DNA of 64,000 nucleotides from positions 1-64,000 of the forward strand of contig CAZIFQ010000002.1 in NCBI GenBank assembly GCA_964538375.1. The letters run 5' to 3'. This document shows, piece after piece, positions 8,594 to 16,603 of this stretch. The position numbers were made by a program, and so were the translations under genes. The first letter of the stretch is position 1. Each line of letters starts with the position of its first letter. Origin of the DNA: JAUUZQ01 sp964538375 (GTDB lineage Bacteria; Bacteroidota; Bacteroidia; Bacteroidales; GCA-2748055). The notes under the pieces were generated by a model. The model was not told where the DNA came from. It saw only the letters and a program-made list of their open reading frames with translations, and did no database searches.

Positions 8594-8648
8594 TAGGCAC
8601 TCCAAGTACTCAAGGCACTTCTCCTACTTTACCCCTTAATGTGATGAA
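8594..8648. repeat. dispersed spacer repeat, copy 2 (inverted)
   Basis: Read on the minus strand this is CATCACATTAAGG, a short spacer, GTAGGAGA and then AGTGCCTTGAGTACTTGG followed by AGTGCC. It matches the block order of 3301-3345 on the plus strand. Confidence 0.75.
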
Positions 8649-8960
8649 AGTATAAATTATCGCACTTTCAAGCGACAAATTTCGGATTTTTTGATGAAAA
8701 ATATATATCAGCAAGGCAAAAGAGCCAAATATTTATCAAAAAAAGTTCAAAAATGAAAAATATATATTTTTCTAAACATCAGTAAAACAATTAGATAAAA
8801 CTCATTAATTACGTAATTAATTACATAATTAATTATGTAATTCTTTTTATTTTCTTGTTTCAGGATATTAGGCACTGAATACCAGGATCTGGATGCTTGA
8901 TATTGGGCTCTTTACTTTTTTCCACTTTCACAAACAATCCTTATCTTCGCCTAAATTTTC
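8649..8960. other. AT-rich spacer with two perfect palindromes, upstream of hpt
   Basis: The purE/hpt spacer is very AT-rich. ATTAATTACGTAATTAAT (8804-8821) is a perfect 18-bp palindrome. It overlaps by three bases a perfect 24-bp palindrome at 8819-8842 (half-site AATTACATAATT). A direct repeat of ATGAAAAATATATAT occurs near 8693 and 8753. Close to hpt, TATCTTCG (8942-8949) is a near match to the TAnnTTTG -7 element. I see no gene here. Confidence 0.7.
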
Positions 8961-9512
8961 ATGCCCATGCCTAAAAATCAAATCAGGGTTATCGACCTGA
9001 ACTTCGAAACATCCATTCCTGAAGAAGCAATTCATGCAAGAGTGAAAGAAATCGGGGAGCAGATAAATAATGATCTTGCAGATAAGAACCCTATCTTCCT
9101 GGGAATTCTGAATGGAGCTTTCATGTTCGCCAGCGACCTCTTCAAGCAGATTACAATTCCCTGCCAGATTACATTTTTAAAATTGGCTTCCTATGAGGGA
9201 ACCAAGACTACCGGGACAGTGAAACAGTTGATTGGAATCAACCAGGAATTAAAGGATAGAACAGTTGTAGTACTCGAGGATATTGTTGATACAGGGATAA
9301 CCCTTGATACCATTGTCCGCCAGCTTAGCGGTTACCAGCCAAAAGAGATATTGGTTGCCACTTTGTTGCACAAACCTGAAGCAACAAAAAGAGAGGTTAA
9401 ACTGGATTATGTAGGATTTGAAATTCCCAATGAGTTTGTTTTGGGGTACGGACTTGATTATGACGGGTATGGCAGGAACCTTCCAGAAATTTACACCCTG
9501 ATAAAAGACTAA
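8961..9512 (+). CDS. hpt: hypoxanthine phosphoribosyltransferase
   Basis: Purine salvage: transfers phosphoribose from PRPP to hypoxanthine or guanine. The protein has 183 residues. The PRPP-binding loop is VVVLEDIVDTGITL near residue 95. FLGILNGAFMFASDL near 46 and LKLASYEGTKTTGT near 71 are typical of the family, as is the C-terminal GYGLDYDGYGRNLPEIY. Two ATGs (8961, 8967) are possible and differ by two residues. It follows purE divergently, so synthesis and salvage genes sit side by side. Confidence 0.95.
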   Translation: MPMPKNQIRVIDLNFETSIPEEAIHARVKEIGEQINNDLADKNPIFLGILNGAFMFASDLFKQITIPCQITFLKLASYEGTKTTGTVKQLIGINQELKDRTVVVLEDIVDTGITLDTIVRQLSGYQPKEILVATLLHKPEATKREVKLDYVGFEIPNEFVLGYGLDYDGYGRNLPEIYTLIKD

Positions 9513-9527
9513 ATCATAGTGTTTGTA

Positions 9528-9549
9528 GAGACGCGATTTATCGCGTCTC
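9528..9549. repeat. GAGACGCGA hairpin repeat
   Basis: A perfect inverted repeat: GAGACGCGA, loop TTTA, TCGCGTCTC. It lies 16 bases after the hpt stop. It lacks a T-run, so it is more likely a copy of a dispersed palindromic repeat than an intrinsic terminator. Similar TAGAGACGCGAT...ATCGCGTCTC palindromes are, to my knowledge, widespread in cyanobacterial and Bacteroidetes genomes. Confidence 0.8.
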
Positions 9550-9648
9550 ATCTATCCCGTTTATATATCTGTTGTTGCATAAGTAATCGCGTTTATTCTT
9601 AAAAACATAAGTTAATTTGTTTCTAAAACAGGAATAATAAGCAGCTTG

Positions 9649-9681
9649 TTTGTTATTGAAGGTAAATCTTTTGTACTTTTA
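9649..9681 (+). promoter_or_regulatory. candidate promoter of adk
   Basis: TTTG at 9649-9652 and TACTTTTA at 9674-9681 are 21 bases apart, close to the Bacteroidetes -33 TTTG / -7 TAnnTTTG arrangement. The adk start lies 39 bases downstream. Confidence 0.5.
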
Positions 9682-9720
9682 CATTATTAAAGGATTATAA
9701 AAATTTAAACGGCAAATTAT

Positions 9721-10293
9721 ATGTTAAATATCGTATTGTTCGGACCTCCGGGTTCAGGGAAAGGTACTCAGGCAGAGAAACTTATTGAAAAGTATAATTT
9801 AATTCATCTATCAACTGGTGACCTGTTGAGAAGTGAAGTGGCGGCGCAAACCGATCTGGGTATGCAGGCAAAAGCTATTATGGATAAAGGAGAATTGGTT
9901 TCTGATGAGATTGTAACTAAAATGGTTGAAAAGAAATTGATTGAGCATAAGAGTGCTCCTGGTTTTATTTTCGATGGTTTTCCAAGGACGGTTGAGCAGG
10001 CACGTGAATTGAGAAATACATTGGTTGATCATCGTACAAAAGTTACAATGGTAATTTCTCTTTCCGTTGAACGCGAAGAGTTGATGAAGCGATTAGTGAA
10101 GAGAGGTGAAGAAACAGGCAGAAGCGACGATAACGAGGAGACCATAAGTAACCGAATTGATGTGTATGGAAGACAGACTATTCCGGTTACATACTATTAT
10201 GATAAAACACACATTCACCATCCTGTTGATGGAATTGGTAAGGTCGATGAGATCTTTAAAAGAATCGTGGATGTAGTAGAGAAAAACAAGTAA
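9721..10293 (+). CDS. adk: adenylate kinase (short-LID type)
   Basis: Interconverts ATP + AMP and 2 ADP in the cytoplasm. The protein has 190 residues. The P-loop GPPGSGKGTQAEKL is at 8-21. The AMP-binding STGDLLRSEV follows near 31, and FIFDGFPRTVEQA near 82. The LID is short (KRGEETGRSDDNEETISNR) with no zinc cysteines, which explains the length below that of long-LID bacterial enzymes (about 215 residues). It precedes obg by 69 bases, with a long hairpin between them. Confidence 0.97.
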   Translation: MLNIVLFGPPGSGKGTQAEKLIEKYNLIHLSTGDLLRSEVAAQTDLGMQAKAIMDKGELVSDEIVTKMVEKKLIEHKSAPGFIFDGFPRTVEQARELRNTLVDHRTKVTMVISLSVEREELMKRLVKRGEETGRSDDNEETISNRIDVYGRQTIPVTYYYDKTHIHHPVDGIGKVDEIFKRIVDVVEKNK

Positions 10294-10337
10294 AAAGTAA
10301 AAAGGAAAAAGTAGGGCTACTTTTTCCTTTTTACTTT
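10294..10337 (+). terminator. 20-bp hairpin between adk and obg
   Basis: A perfect 20-bp inverted repeat begins AAAGTAAAAAGG and has the four-base loop GGGC. The right arm is pyrimidine-rich with T-runs. It sits directly after the adk stop and could end or attenuate transcription, though obg starts only 25 bases later. Three CTTTATC units (10334-10354) overlap and extend the right arm. Confidence 0.6.
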
Positions 10338-10362
10338 ATCCTTTATCCTTTATCCTTGTACC

Positions 10363-11352
10363 ATGAGCAATTCCAATTTTGTTGATTATGTAAAAATATT
10401 CGGTCGCTCCGGGAACGGGGGGAGCGGATCTGCGCATCTTCGTCGGGATAAGCTTACCAGCAAGGGTGGCCCTGATGGTGGTGACGGAGGACGTGGTGGA
10501 CACCTTATTTTAAAGGGTAATCAACAGTTATGGACGCTTCTGCATCTGAAGTATAGAAAACATATTTTTGCTACTAATGGCGAGAGTGGAAGCTTGTCAT
10601 TAAAAACCGGGGCAGATGGTGATGATGTTATAATTGAAGTGCCCCTGGGAACCGTGGCAAGAGATGCAGAAACCCAGGAAATTCTCTTTGAAATTACTGA
10701 AAATGACGAAGAAATTATTCTCATGGAAGGTGGCAGAGGTGGCTTAGGGAATGACCATTTTAAATCTTCTACTTTTCAAACACCTAGATTTGCCCAACCG
10801 GGGGAAGATGGTTTAGAGGGATGGGTTATACTTGAACTAAAGCTATTAGCTGATGTTGGTCTTGTTGGTTTCCCAAATGCAGGTAAATCAACCTTGCTTT
10901 CAGTCGTTTCAGCTGCCAAACCTAAAATTGCAGACTATGCCTTTACAACCCTCGTTCCGAACCTGGGCATTGTGAAATACAGGGATGACAAATCCTATGT
11001 AATGGCTGATATACCTGGTATTATTGAAGGAGCTAGTGAGGGTAAAGGACTGGGACATAGATTTCTGAGGCACATTGAAAGAAATTCCATGTTGCTCTTT
11101 CTTGTCCCGGCCGACAGTGATGATATTAAGAAAGAATATAATATTCTTGTCAATGAGCTGAAAGAATACAATCCCGAATTGCTGGATAAGGAGCGACTGT
11201 TGGCTATCTCAAAATCGGATATGCTGGACGAGGAACTGATTGAAGAGATCAAACCAGACTTGCCTGATATTCCCTATGTATTTATCTCTTCTGTGGCTCA
11301 CCAGGGTCTGGTCGAGTTGAATGACCAGGTTTGGAAACTATTGAATACCTAG
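10363..11352 (+). CDS. obgE: Obg GTPase (CgtA)
   Basis: An essential ribosome-associated GTPase linked to 50S assembly and growth control. The protein has 329 residues. The N-terminal glycine-rich Obg fold spans about 1-160 (GGPDGGDGGRGG, FATNGESGSLSLKTGADGDD). The G domain follows with G1 GFPNAGKST near 168, G3 DIPG near 215 and G4 SKSD near 285, where NKxD is more usual. It lacks the long C-terminal OCT domain seen in some relatives. It probably follows adk in the same transcription direction, separated by a strong hairpin. Confidence 0.96.
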   Translation: MSNSNFVDYVKIFGRSGNGGSGSAHLRRDKLTSKGGPDGGDGGRGGHLILKGNQQLWTLLHLKYRKHIFATNGESGSLSLKTGADGDDVIIEVPLGTVARDAETQEILFEITENDEEIILMEGGRGGLGNDHFKSSTFQTPRFAQPGEDGLEGWVILELKLLADVGLVGFPNAGKSTLLSVVSAAKPKIADYAFTTLVPNLGIVKYRDDKSYVMADIPGIIEGASEGKGLGHRFLRHIERNSMLLFLVPADSDDIKKEYNILVNELKEYNPELLDKERLLAISKSDMLDEELIEEIKPDLPDIPYVFISSVAHQGLVELNDQVWKLLNT

Positions 11353-11369
11353 CTAGTTGCTTTGTGCAG

Positions 11370-11395
11370 CTCTGTGTAATAGCTATTGCACAGAG
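11370..11395. repeat. 26-bp near-perfect palindrome after obg
   Basis: CTCTGTGTAATAGCTATTGC, followed by ACAGAG, is self-complementary except for one T/C position that can form a G-U pair in RNA. It is followed by more CACAGAG-like text (11390-11405). It has no T-tract. It looks like a dispersed CACAGAG-type spacer repeat, but could still fold in the obg 3' end. Confidence 0.6.
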
Positions 11396-11472
11396 ACCCA
11401 CAGAGTGACACCGAGAAGATGTAAATGTTTTTTTCCTTTCCCCTTTCCCCTTTTCCTTTTACCTTTACATCT

Positions 11473-12072
11473 ATGTTAGAGAATTTGGTAACACTCGACA
11501 AAGATCTGTTTTTGTTTCTCAATGGCCTGCATTCTGAAGCAATGGATCCGGTGATGTGGTGGATTTCCGGGAAGATTACCTGGTGGCCATTTTATCTCCT
11601 TTTACTTGGTTTCCTTACCTGGACACGCAAATGGCAGATGATCCCCCTGCTTATTTTTATTGCCCTGTCTCTTACTGTTACTGATCAAACCTCAGTGCAT
11701 CTCTTTAAGGAGGTATTTGAACGTTTAAGACCTTGTCACAATCCAGAATTACAAGGACTTGTACATATAGTGAATAATAAATGTGGTGGGCAATTCGGCT
11801 TTGTTTCATCCCACGCTGCCAATAGTTTTGGTATTGCTATGCTGCTGGCAATGGTGATAAGAAGAAAATGGTTCTGGGTGCTAATATTTTTCTGGGCTGC
11901 ACTTGTGAGCTATAGTAGAATCTACCTTGGAGTGCATTATCCGGTTGATATTTTGGGCGGTGGCATATTGGGAATGGGATGCGGATACTTGATATTTTTA
12001 CTGTTCAGGTTCCTGGTGAATAAGCTTCCCTCTCAATGGAAAATGAATTTTGAACCACTCACTGATGCATAA
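11473..12072 (+). CDS. PAP2-family membrane phosphatase
   Basis: A membrane phosphatase of the type 2 phosphatidic acid phosphatase family; likely substrates are lipid phosphates such as undecaprenyl pyrophosphate or phosphatidylglycerophosphate. It has 199 residues with about five membrane segments. The three family motifs are present: KEVFERLRP (KxxxxxxRP), SSHAANSFG (in place of PSGH) and SRIYLGVHYPVDILGG (SRxxxxxHxxxD). I chose the ATG at 11473. An ATG at 11425 would add 16 residues encoded by a pure pyrimidine tract, which does not look like protein. lplA starts 5 bases after the stop. Confidence 0.9.
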   Translation: MLENLVTLDKDLFLFLNGLHSEAMDPVMWWISGKITWWPFYLLLLGFLTWTRKWQMIPLLIFIALSLTVTDQTSVHLFKEVFERLRPCHNPELQGLVHIVNNKCGGQFGFVSSHAANSFGIAMLLAMVIRRKWFWVLIFFWAALVSYSRIYLGVHYPVDILGGGILGMGCGYLIFLLFRFLVNKLPSQWKMNFEPLTDA

Positions 12073-12077
12073 GATTA

Positions 12078-13058
12078 ATGATTTGTATTAAAGACCATAG
12101 AACAGATCCCTATTTTAACCTGGCAGCAGAGGAATACCTGCTCAGGAATTCAACAGAAGAATATTTTATGCTCTGGCAAAACGAGCCCTCCATTGTTGTT
12201 GGAAAGCATCAAAATGCCCTGGCGGAGATAGACCTGATGTATGCCCGCGAAAAGGGCTTTAAGGTGGCTCGCCGAATTTCCGGGGGTGGAACGGTTTTTC
12301 ACGATCTTGGGAATCTTAATTTTTCGTTTATCAGCAACGGGGAAGAGGGAACACTTATCAATTACAGAAAATTTGCTACTCCAATTGTTGAGGTGCTGGG
12401 AAAGTTGGGTGTAGAGGGAACATTCAGCAAGAGAGACGATATCCTGATTGATGGAATGAAGATTTCCGGTAATGCCAGTCATGTATATAAACAGCGAGTT
12501 CTGCACCATGGCACACTTCTCTTCTCTTCGGACCTTGCAGACCTTTCCAATGCCTTGAAGACTAGTCCTGGCAGTTTCAGTGATAAGGCCGTGAAATCTG
12601 TTCGATCAAAGGTGACAAATATTAGTGACTACCTGCCACGGGAGATGGATGTTTCTGAATTCAGGGACACCATTATGAATCATATTCTTGAAAGCCGGGA
12701 AGGAACAGCAGCGTATGAATATAGCGATGCTGATGTCGTGGCAATTAATCGATTGAGGGAGGAACGTTTTTCAACCTGGGAATGGAATTTCGGATATTCT
12801 CCCAGGTATGTCTTTAAAAAGGAAGGAGCTGCCGGAAAAGGGAAGTTGACTGTGGAGATGAAGGTTGTCAGTGGTATTATTGAAGAGCTTTTTATTCAAT
12901 GTAATTTCCTGGGAAGAACAGATACCATTATGCTTGAAAAACTACTTTCAGGCATTCGCCACGATCCCCTGTTTATTGAGGAGAACCTTCGGAAAAATGA
13001 AATTGAGTTAGAAAGGATTGGCCTATCAATCGAAGAGCTTAAACGTTTTTTTCTTTAG
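12078..13058 (+). CDS. lplA: lipoate-protein ligase A
   Basis: Attaches free lipoate through lipoyl-AMP to the lipoyl domains of 2-oxoacid dehydrogenases and the glycine cleavage H protein. The protein has 326 residues. The catalytic part shows RRISGGGTVFHDLGNLNFSF near residue 70, the lysine motif DDILIDGMKISGNASHVYK near 121 and HHGTLLFSSDL. A C-terminal accessory domain spans about 240-326. It is 5 bases downstream of the PAP2 gene and likely co-transcribed; no functional link is evident. Confidence 0.95.
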   Translation: MICIKDHRTDPYFNLAAEEYLLRNSTEEYFMLWQNEPSIVVGKHQNALAEIDLMYAREKGFKVARRISGGGTVFHDLGNLNFSFISNGEEGTLINYRKFATPIVEVLGKLGVEGTFSKRDDILIDGMKISGNASHVYKQRVLHHGTLLFSSDLADLSNALKTSPGSFSDKAVKSVRSKVTNISDYLPREMDVSEFRDTIMNHILESREGTAAYEYSDADVVAINRLREERFSTWEWNFGYSPRYVFKKEGAAGKGKLTVEMKVVSGIIEELFIQCNFLGRTDTIMLEKLLSGIRHDPLFIEENLRKNEIELERIGLSIEELKRFFL

Positions 13059-13109
13059 AAGACTAGGTATCTTTTGATCAATGTCACATCTTCACACTGT
13101 TTCTATGTC

Positions 13110-13616
13110 TCACCGACGAATTATCGACTCCAGTCGCTCATCAACATTGTTCAGCCCATCTACAATCACATCAGCTTTACTGTAGAATGCTTCACGAATA
13201 TTTAATATCTCTTTGATGGTCTCCAGCATCTCCTGTTCAGACTTTCCTGCCAGCAGTGGTCTTTCGCTCTTAGAATTTTTTAGTCGACTCAGCAATGCTG
13301 CTGGTGCAAGTTGCAGGTATATTGTGAGGCCGGAAGATTTTAAGAGTTCCATGTTTTCAGCGTGACAAGGGGCTCCTCCACCTGTTGAAATAACGATATT
13401 TTTTTCCTTACTCAATGCGTGGATTGCTTCTGTTTCCATTTTCCGGAATGCTGCTTCACCTTCTTCTTTAAAGATTTCCGGAACCGTTTTTCCAGTCTCC
13501 TTCTCGATCCATTGGTCCATATCCGCAAACCGGTACTCCAGTTTCCTGGCCAGTTTCTTCCCATGGGTGGTCTTCCCTGAACCCATAAAGCCGATGATGA
13601 AAATACGCGTATACAT
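13110..13616 (-). CDS. aroK: shikimate kinase
   Basis: Phosphorylates shikimate at the 3-hydroxyl in aromatic amino acid synthesis. The protein has 168 residues. Walker A is GFMGSGKTTHGKKLA near residue 9. DMDQWIEKETGKTVPEIF near 33 holds the shikimate-contacting Asp. FRKMETEAI and the STGGGAP substrate loop near 79 follow, then the lid arginines (KSERPLLAGKS). It is convergent with lplA; the 51-base gap has no obvious terminator. Confidence 0.96.
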   Translation of the reverse strand: MYTRIFIIGFMGSGKTTHGKKLARKLEYRFADMDQWIEKETGKTVPEIFKEEGEAAFRKMETEAIHALSKEKNIVISTGGGAPCHAENMELLKSSGLTIYLQLAPAALLSRLKNSKSERPLLAGKSEQEMLETIKEILNIREAFYSKADVIVDGLNNVDERLESIIRR

Positions 13617-13660
13617 GATTGAAGATTCAAATTCTATACTAATCTTGAAACAGTTTACAT

Positions 13661-13704
13661 CTTCCCCTTTTGAAGGGGAAGTCCCTCACGCAGTGAGGGG
13701 ATGG
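13661..13704. repeat. two-hairpin spacer repeat, copy 1
   Basis: CTTCCCCTT, loop TTG, AAGGGGAAG, a single T, then CCCTCAC, loop GCA, GTGAGGG and a GATGGG tail. Copy 2 at 20846-20890 has the same two loops and one-base linker but different stems. It lies between aroK and parC. Confidence 0.85.
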
Positions 13705-13708
13705 GATT

Positions 13709-16579
13709 CTAGAACATACTCATCTGTCCGTTAGATCCTTCCGTATCGTCCTTCTCTTCCTCGGGTTTTGAATCTGGTTTCTTTTTTGGAGCTTTTGCCT
13801 CAGAAGCCACCTTTTTAGAAGCTTTTTTTGCTGCCGGCTTTTCGTCCTTTACTTTTTTTTCAATTTTTTTAGCAGGTTTTTTCTTTACCGGCTTCTTCCT
13901 GCTTACTGCTTCCTCCTCTTGACTGTCTTCTCCTGGCTGACCCACAATTTCCAATGGTATTTCTTCTACAACAGGGTCGTCTGCATTCACTTCTTCTACA
14001 ATAGTTTCATCTTCGACAATATCCTCATCAACAGGTTCGCTGTCTGCAATAAGTGGTTCTAATTGTTCGATGATCTTCACCTCGTAGTTCGACAACCTCT
14101 TTCCTCTTGCTTTGGAGCTTTTTACACCTATGAAGTCTGCCACTTCAATAATTTCTGCTTCCCTGTCTTTATTCTTCCCACCGAATTTGAGCTCTAGCCG
14201 TGGATATTCCACCTCCATAATCTGCATCAATCTCGAGTCAGGATTGTCACCAATAAAGCCGGAAGGTTTTTCCGTTGGCTCTACATTGAATCGCTTGATA
14301 TAATAGTATTTATGTTCCGCATCATAGTATGCTGCGGACCAGATTTTCTTAGCGCGATATTTTTCAACGATCTGAACATCATCTTCAAAATGATTGGAGA
14401 GATCGAAATTGGTGGTTCTGAAGTATCCTGATTTGGTGACAACCAGGATCTTATTCTCCCCTGAAAATTCACCAAGGAATATTCCCCTTGCATCTGCATT
14501 GAGCCGGTTCACATCTTCATCGAACCAAATCTTCCTGCCACCGAGGGTAGAAACACCTTTTTCTTTCATGGTGATTTTATGAACCGAATTCTTGGTGAGG
14601 ATGTTCCCCATTGAATTTCTCCCCTTTATTACCAGCTCACTGAAATTCATCTCGAAGACCAGCTTCTTCAATCGTGCTTTTGGCTTAAGGTTAACCTTTA
14701 CAGTTTCTGCTTCACCATTCGGATTAACTGTCATATACAAGACCTTCGTGTACTTGTGGGCACGGCCAATATTGTACATTTTATCCCTTGTAACACCTGT
14801 AATGGAACAACGCTTCATCAGGGTATTTCCACTGTTTCCATCGTAATAAACCACATTGTAGATGGTGCGCTTATCCTGTTTTTTGAAAACTCCGACGTGG
14901 ATAATATTTTTTCCAACAAAGAATTTGTCACTTACCTTATTTACTACGTATGTTCCGTCTTTCAGGAACACAATTATATCGTCAATGTCTGAGCAGTCAC
15001 AGACATACTCGTCTTTCTTAAGTCCTGTTCCAACAAAACCATCCAGCTTATTAACATATAGCTTTTCATTGGCTACAACTACTTTCGTGGCAACAATATT
15101 TTCGAAACTCCGGATCTCAGTTTTACGGTCCCTGCCTTTTCCGTGTTTCTTCTTAATCTGCTTGTAGTAGTTGATGGTATATTCTACAATATGTGACAGG
15201 TGGTTTTTGACTTCACTGATTTCCTCTTCAATTCCTTTGATCTGCTCGTCAGCTTTTTTCACATCAAATCTCGAGATCCTCTTGATTTTGATCTCGGTGA
15301 GTTTAAGGATGTCTTCTCTTGTTACTTCCCTTTGCAGTAGCTTCTTAAATGGATCCAATCCCTTATCGATAGCATCAATTACTGCTTCCCATGTTTCGCA
15401 CTCTTCAATGTCGTGGTAGATCCTTTCCTCAATGAAAATTTTCTCCAGTGAAGACATGTGCCAGTTTTCCATCAATTCACCTAACCTGATCTCCAGTTCC
15501 TGCTGCAGCAGCTCCTTGGTGTTCTCAGTGTTCACTCTCAGCACCTCACTGACGCCTGTAAATTTTGGTTTATTATCTTCAATGACACAACAGTTGGGTG
15601 AGATGGAGACCTCGCAATCTGTAAATGCATAAAGTGCATCTATTGTTTTGTCGGAAGAGATATTTGGACCAAGATGTACCTGGATCTCTACGAATTCAGC
15701 AGTATTGTCATCGATCTTCTTGATTTTGATTTTACCCTTCTCATTGGCCTTGATAATAGATTCTATCAGTGTGCCGGTTGTTTTCCCAAAGGGGAGATCG
15801 TGAATAACCAGTGTCTTTCTATCCTGTTTCTCAATCTTTGCTCTTACCCTGATTGCCCCGCCTCGTTTACCATCGTGATACCTGCTGAAATCGGCATACC
15901 CGCCAGTGGGGAAGTCTGGATATATTTCAAAATTCTTTCCTTGCAGATGAGATATGGAAGCATCAATTAATTCATTGAAATTGTGTGGAAGGATTTTTGA
16001 TGAAAGCCCTACAGCAATACCCTCGGCTCCCTGTGCAAGAAGGAGAGGAAATTTCACGGGAAGCGTCTGTGGCTCTTTGTTTCTGCCATCATAGGAGAGC
16101 TTCCAGTTGGTAGTTTTTGGGTTGAAAACTACATCATTGGCAAATACAGAAAGTCGTGCTTCAATATATCTTGATGCTGCAGCACGATCTCCTGTAAAAA
16201 TATTTCCCCAGTTTCCCTGCATATCAACAAGCAACTCTTTCTGTCCCAACTGGACAAGTGCATCTCCAATAGATGTGTCGCCATGAGGGTGAAATTGCAT
16301 GGAATACCCAATGATGTTGGCTACCTTATTGTATCTGCCATCATCAAGCCGCTTCATGGCATGCATGATTCGTCGTTGCACAGGTTTTAGTCCATCGGTA
16401 ATATGGGGTACAGCCCTCTCAAGAATTACGTAGGATGCATAATCGATGAAATATTCTTCATACATCCCTGTAAGGGCGGAGATTTTCACACCTTCCTTGC
16501 TCTGTCCGTCTTCGAAGTTGCCATCGAAACTAGTATAGTCGTTTGGAATTATATTCTCGTTGTTTAAATTGTCACTCAT
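13709..16579 (-). CDS. parC: DNA topoisomerase IV subunit A
   Basis: The DNA-cleaving subunit of a type IIA topoisomerase; it resolves catenanes and relaxes supercoils together with ParE. The protein has 956 residues. HPHGDTSIGDALV is at about 98-110, with Thr at the GyrA Ser83 position. The catalytic tyrosine is in AAASRYIEARLS, Tyr138. A long coiled coil and a six-bladed C-terminal domain follow. The last 90 or so residues form a low-complexity Lys/Ala/Glu-rich tail (KKPVKKKPAKKIEKKVKDEK) ending GQMSMF. It starts 24 bases after parE, which supports the ParC rather than GyrA call. Confidence 0.93.
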   Translation of the reverse strand: MSDNLNNENIIPNDYTSFDGNFEDGQSKEGVKISALTGMYEEYFIDYASYVILERAVPHITDGLKPVQRRIMHAMKRLDDGRYNKVANIIGYSMQFHPHGDTSIGDALVQLGQKELLVDMQGNWGNIFTGDRAAASRYIEARLSVFANDVVFNPKTTNWKLSYDGRNKEPQTLPVKFPLLLAQGAEGIAVGLSSKILPHNFNELIDASISHLQGKNFEIYPDFPTGGYADFSRYHDGKRGGAIRVRAKIEKQDRKTLVIHDLPFGKTTGTLIESIIKANEKGKIKIKKIDDNTAEFVEIQVHLGPNISSDKTIDALYAFTDCEVSISPNCCVIEDNKPKFTGVSEVLRVNTENTKELLQQELEIRLGELMENWHMSSLEKIFIEERIYHDIEECETWEAVIDAIDKGLDPFKKLLQREVTREDILKLTEIKIKRISRFDVKKADEQIKGIEEEISEVKNHLSHIVEYTINYYKQIKKKHGKGRDRKTEIRSFENIVATKVVVANEKLYVNKLDGFVGTGLKKDEYVCDCSDIDDIIVFLKDGTYVVNKVSDKFFVGKNIIHVGVFKKQDKRTIYNVVYYDGNSGNTLMKRCSITGVTRDKMYNIGRAHKYTKVLYMTVNPNGEAETVKVNLKPKARLKKLVFEMNFSELVIKGRNSMGNILTKNSVHKITMKEKGVSTLGGRKIWFDEDVNRLNADARGIFLGEFSGENKILVVTKSGYFRTTNFDLSNHFEDDVQIVEKYRAKKIWSAAYYDAEHKYYYIKRFNVEPTEKPSGFIGDNPDSRLMQIMEVEYPRLELKFGGKNKDREAEIIEVADFIGVKSSKARGKRLSNYEVKIIEQLEPLIADSEPVDEDIVEDETIVEEVNADDPVVEEIPLEIVGQPGEDSQEEEAVSRKKPVKKKPAKKIEKKVKDEKPAAKKASKKVASEAKAPKKKPDSKPEEEKDDTEGSNGQMSMF

Positions 16580-16603
16580 AAATCAAAAATTCTTCTTCAA
16601 TCT

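Noticed and set aside
11425..11472. Upstream ATG for the PAP2 gene
   Set aside because: The extra 16 residues are encoded by a pure pyrimidine spacer tract; the ATG at 11473 gives a normal family N-terminus.
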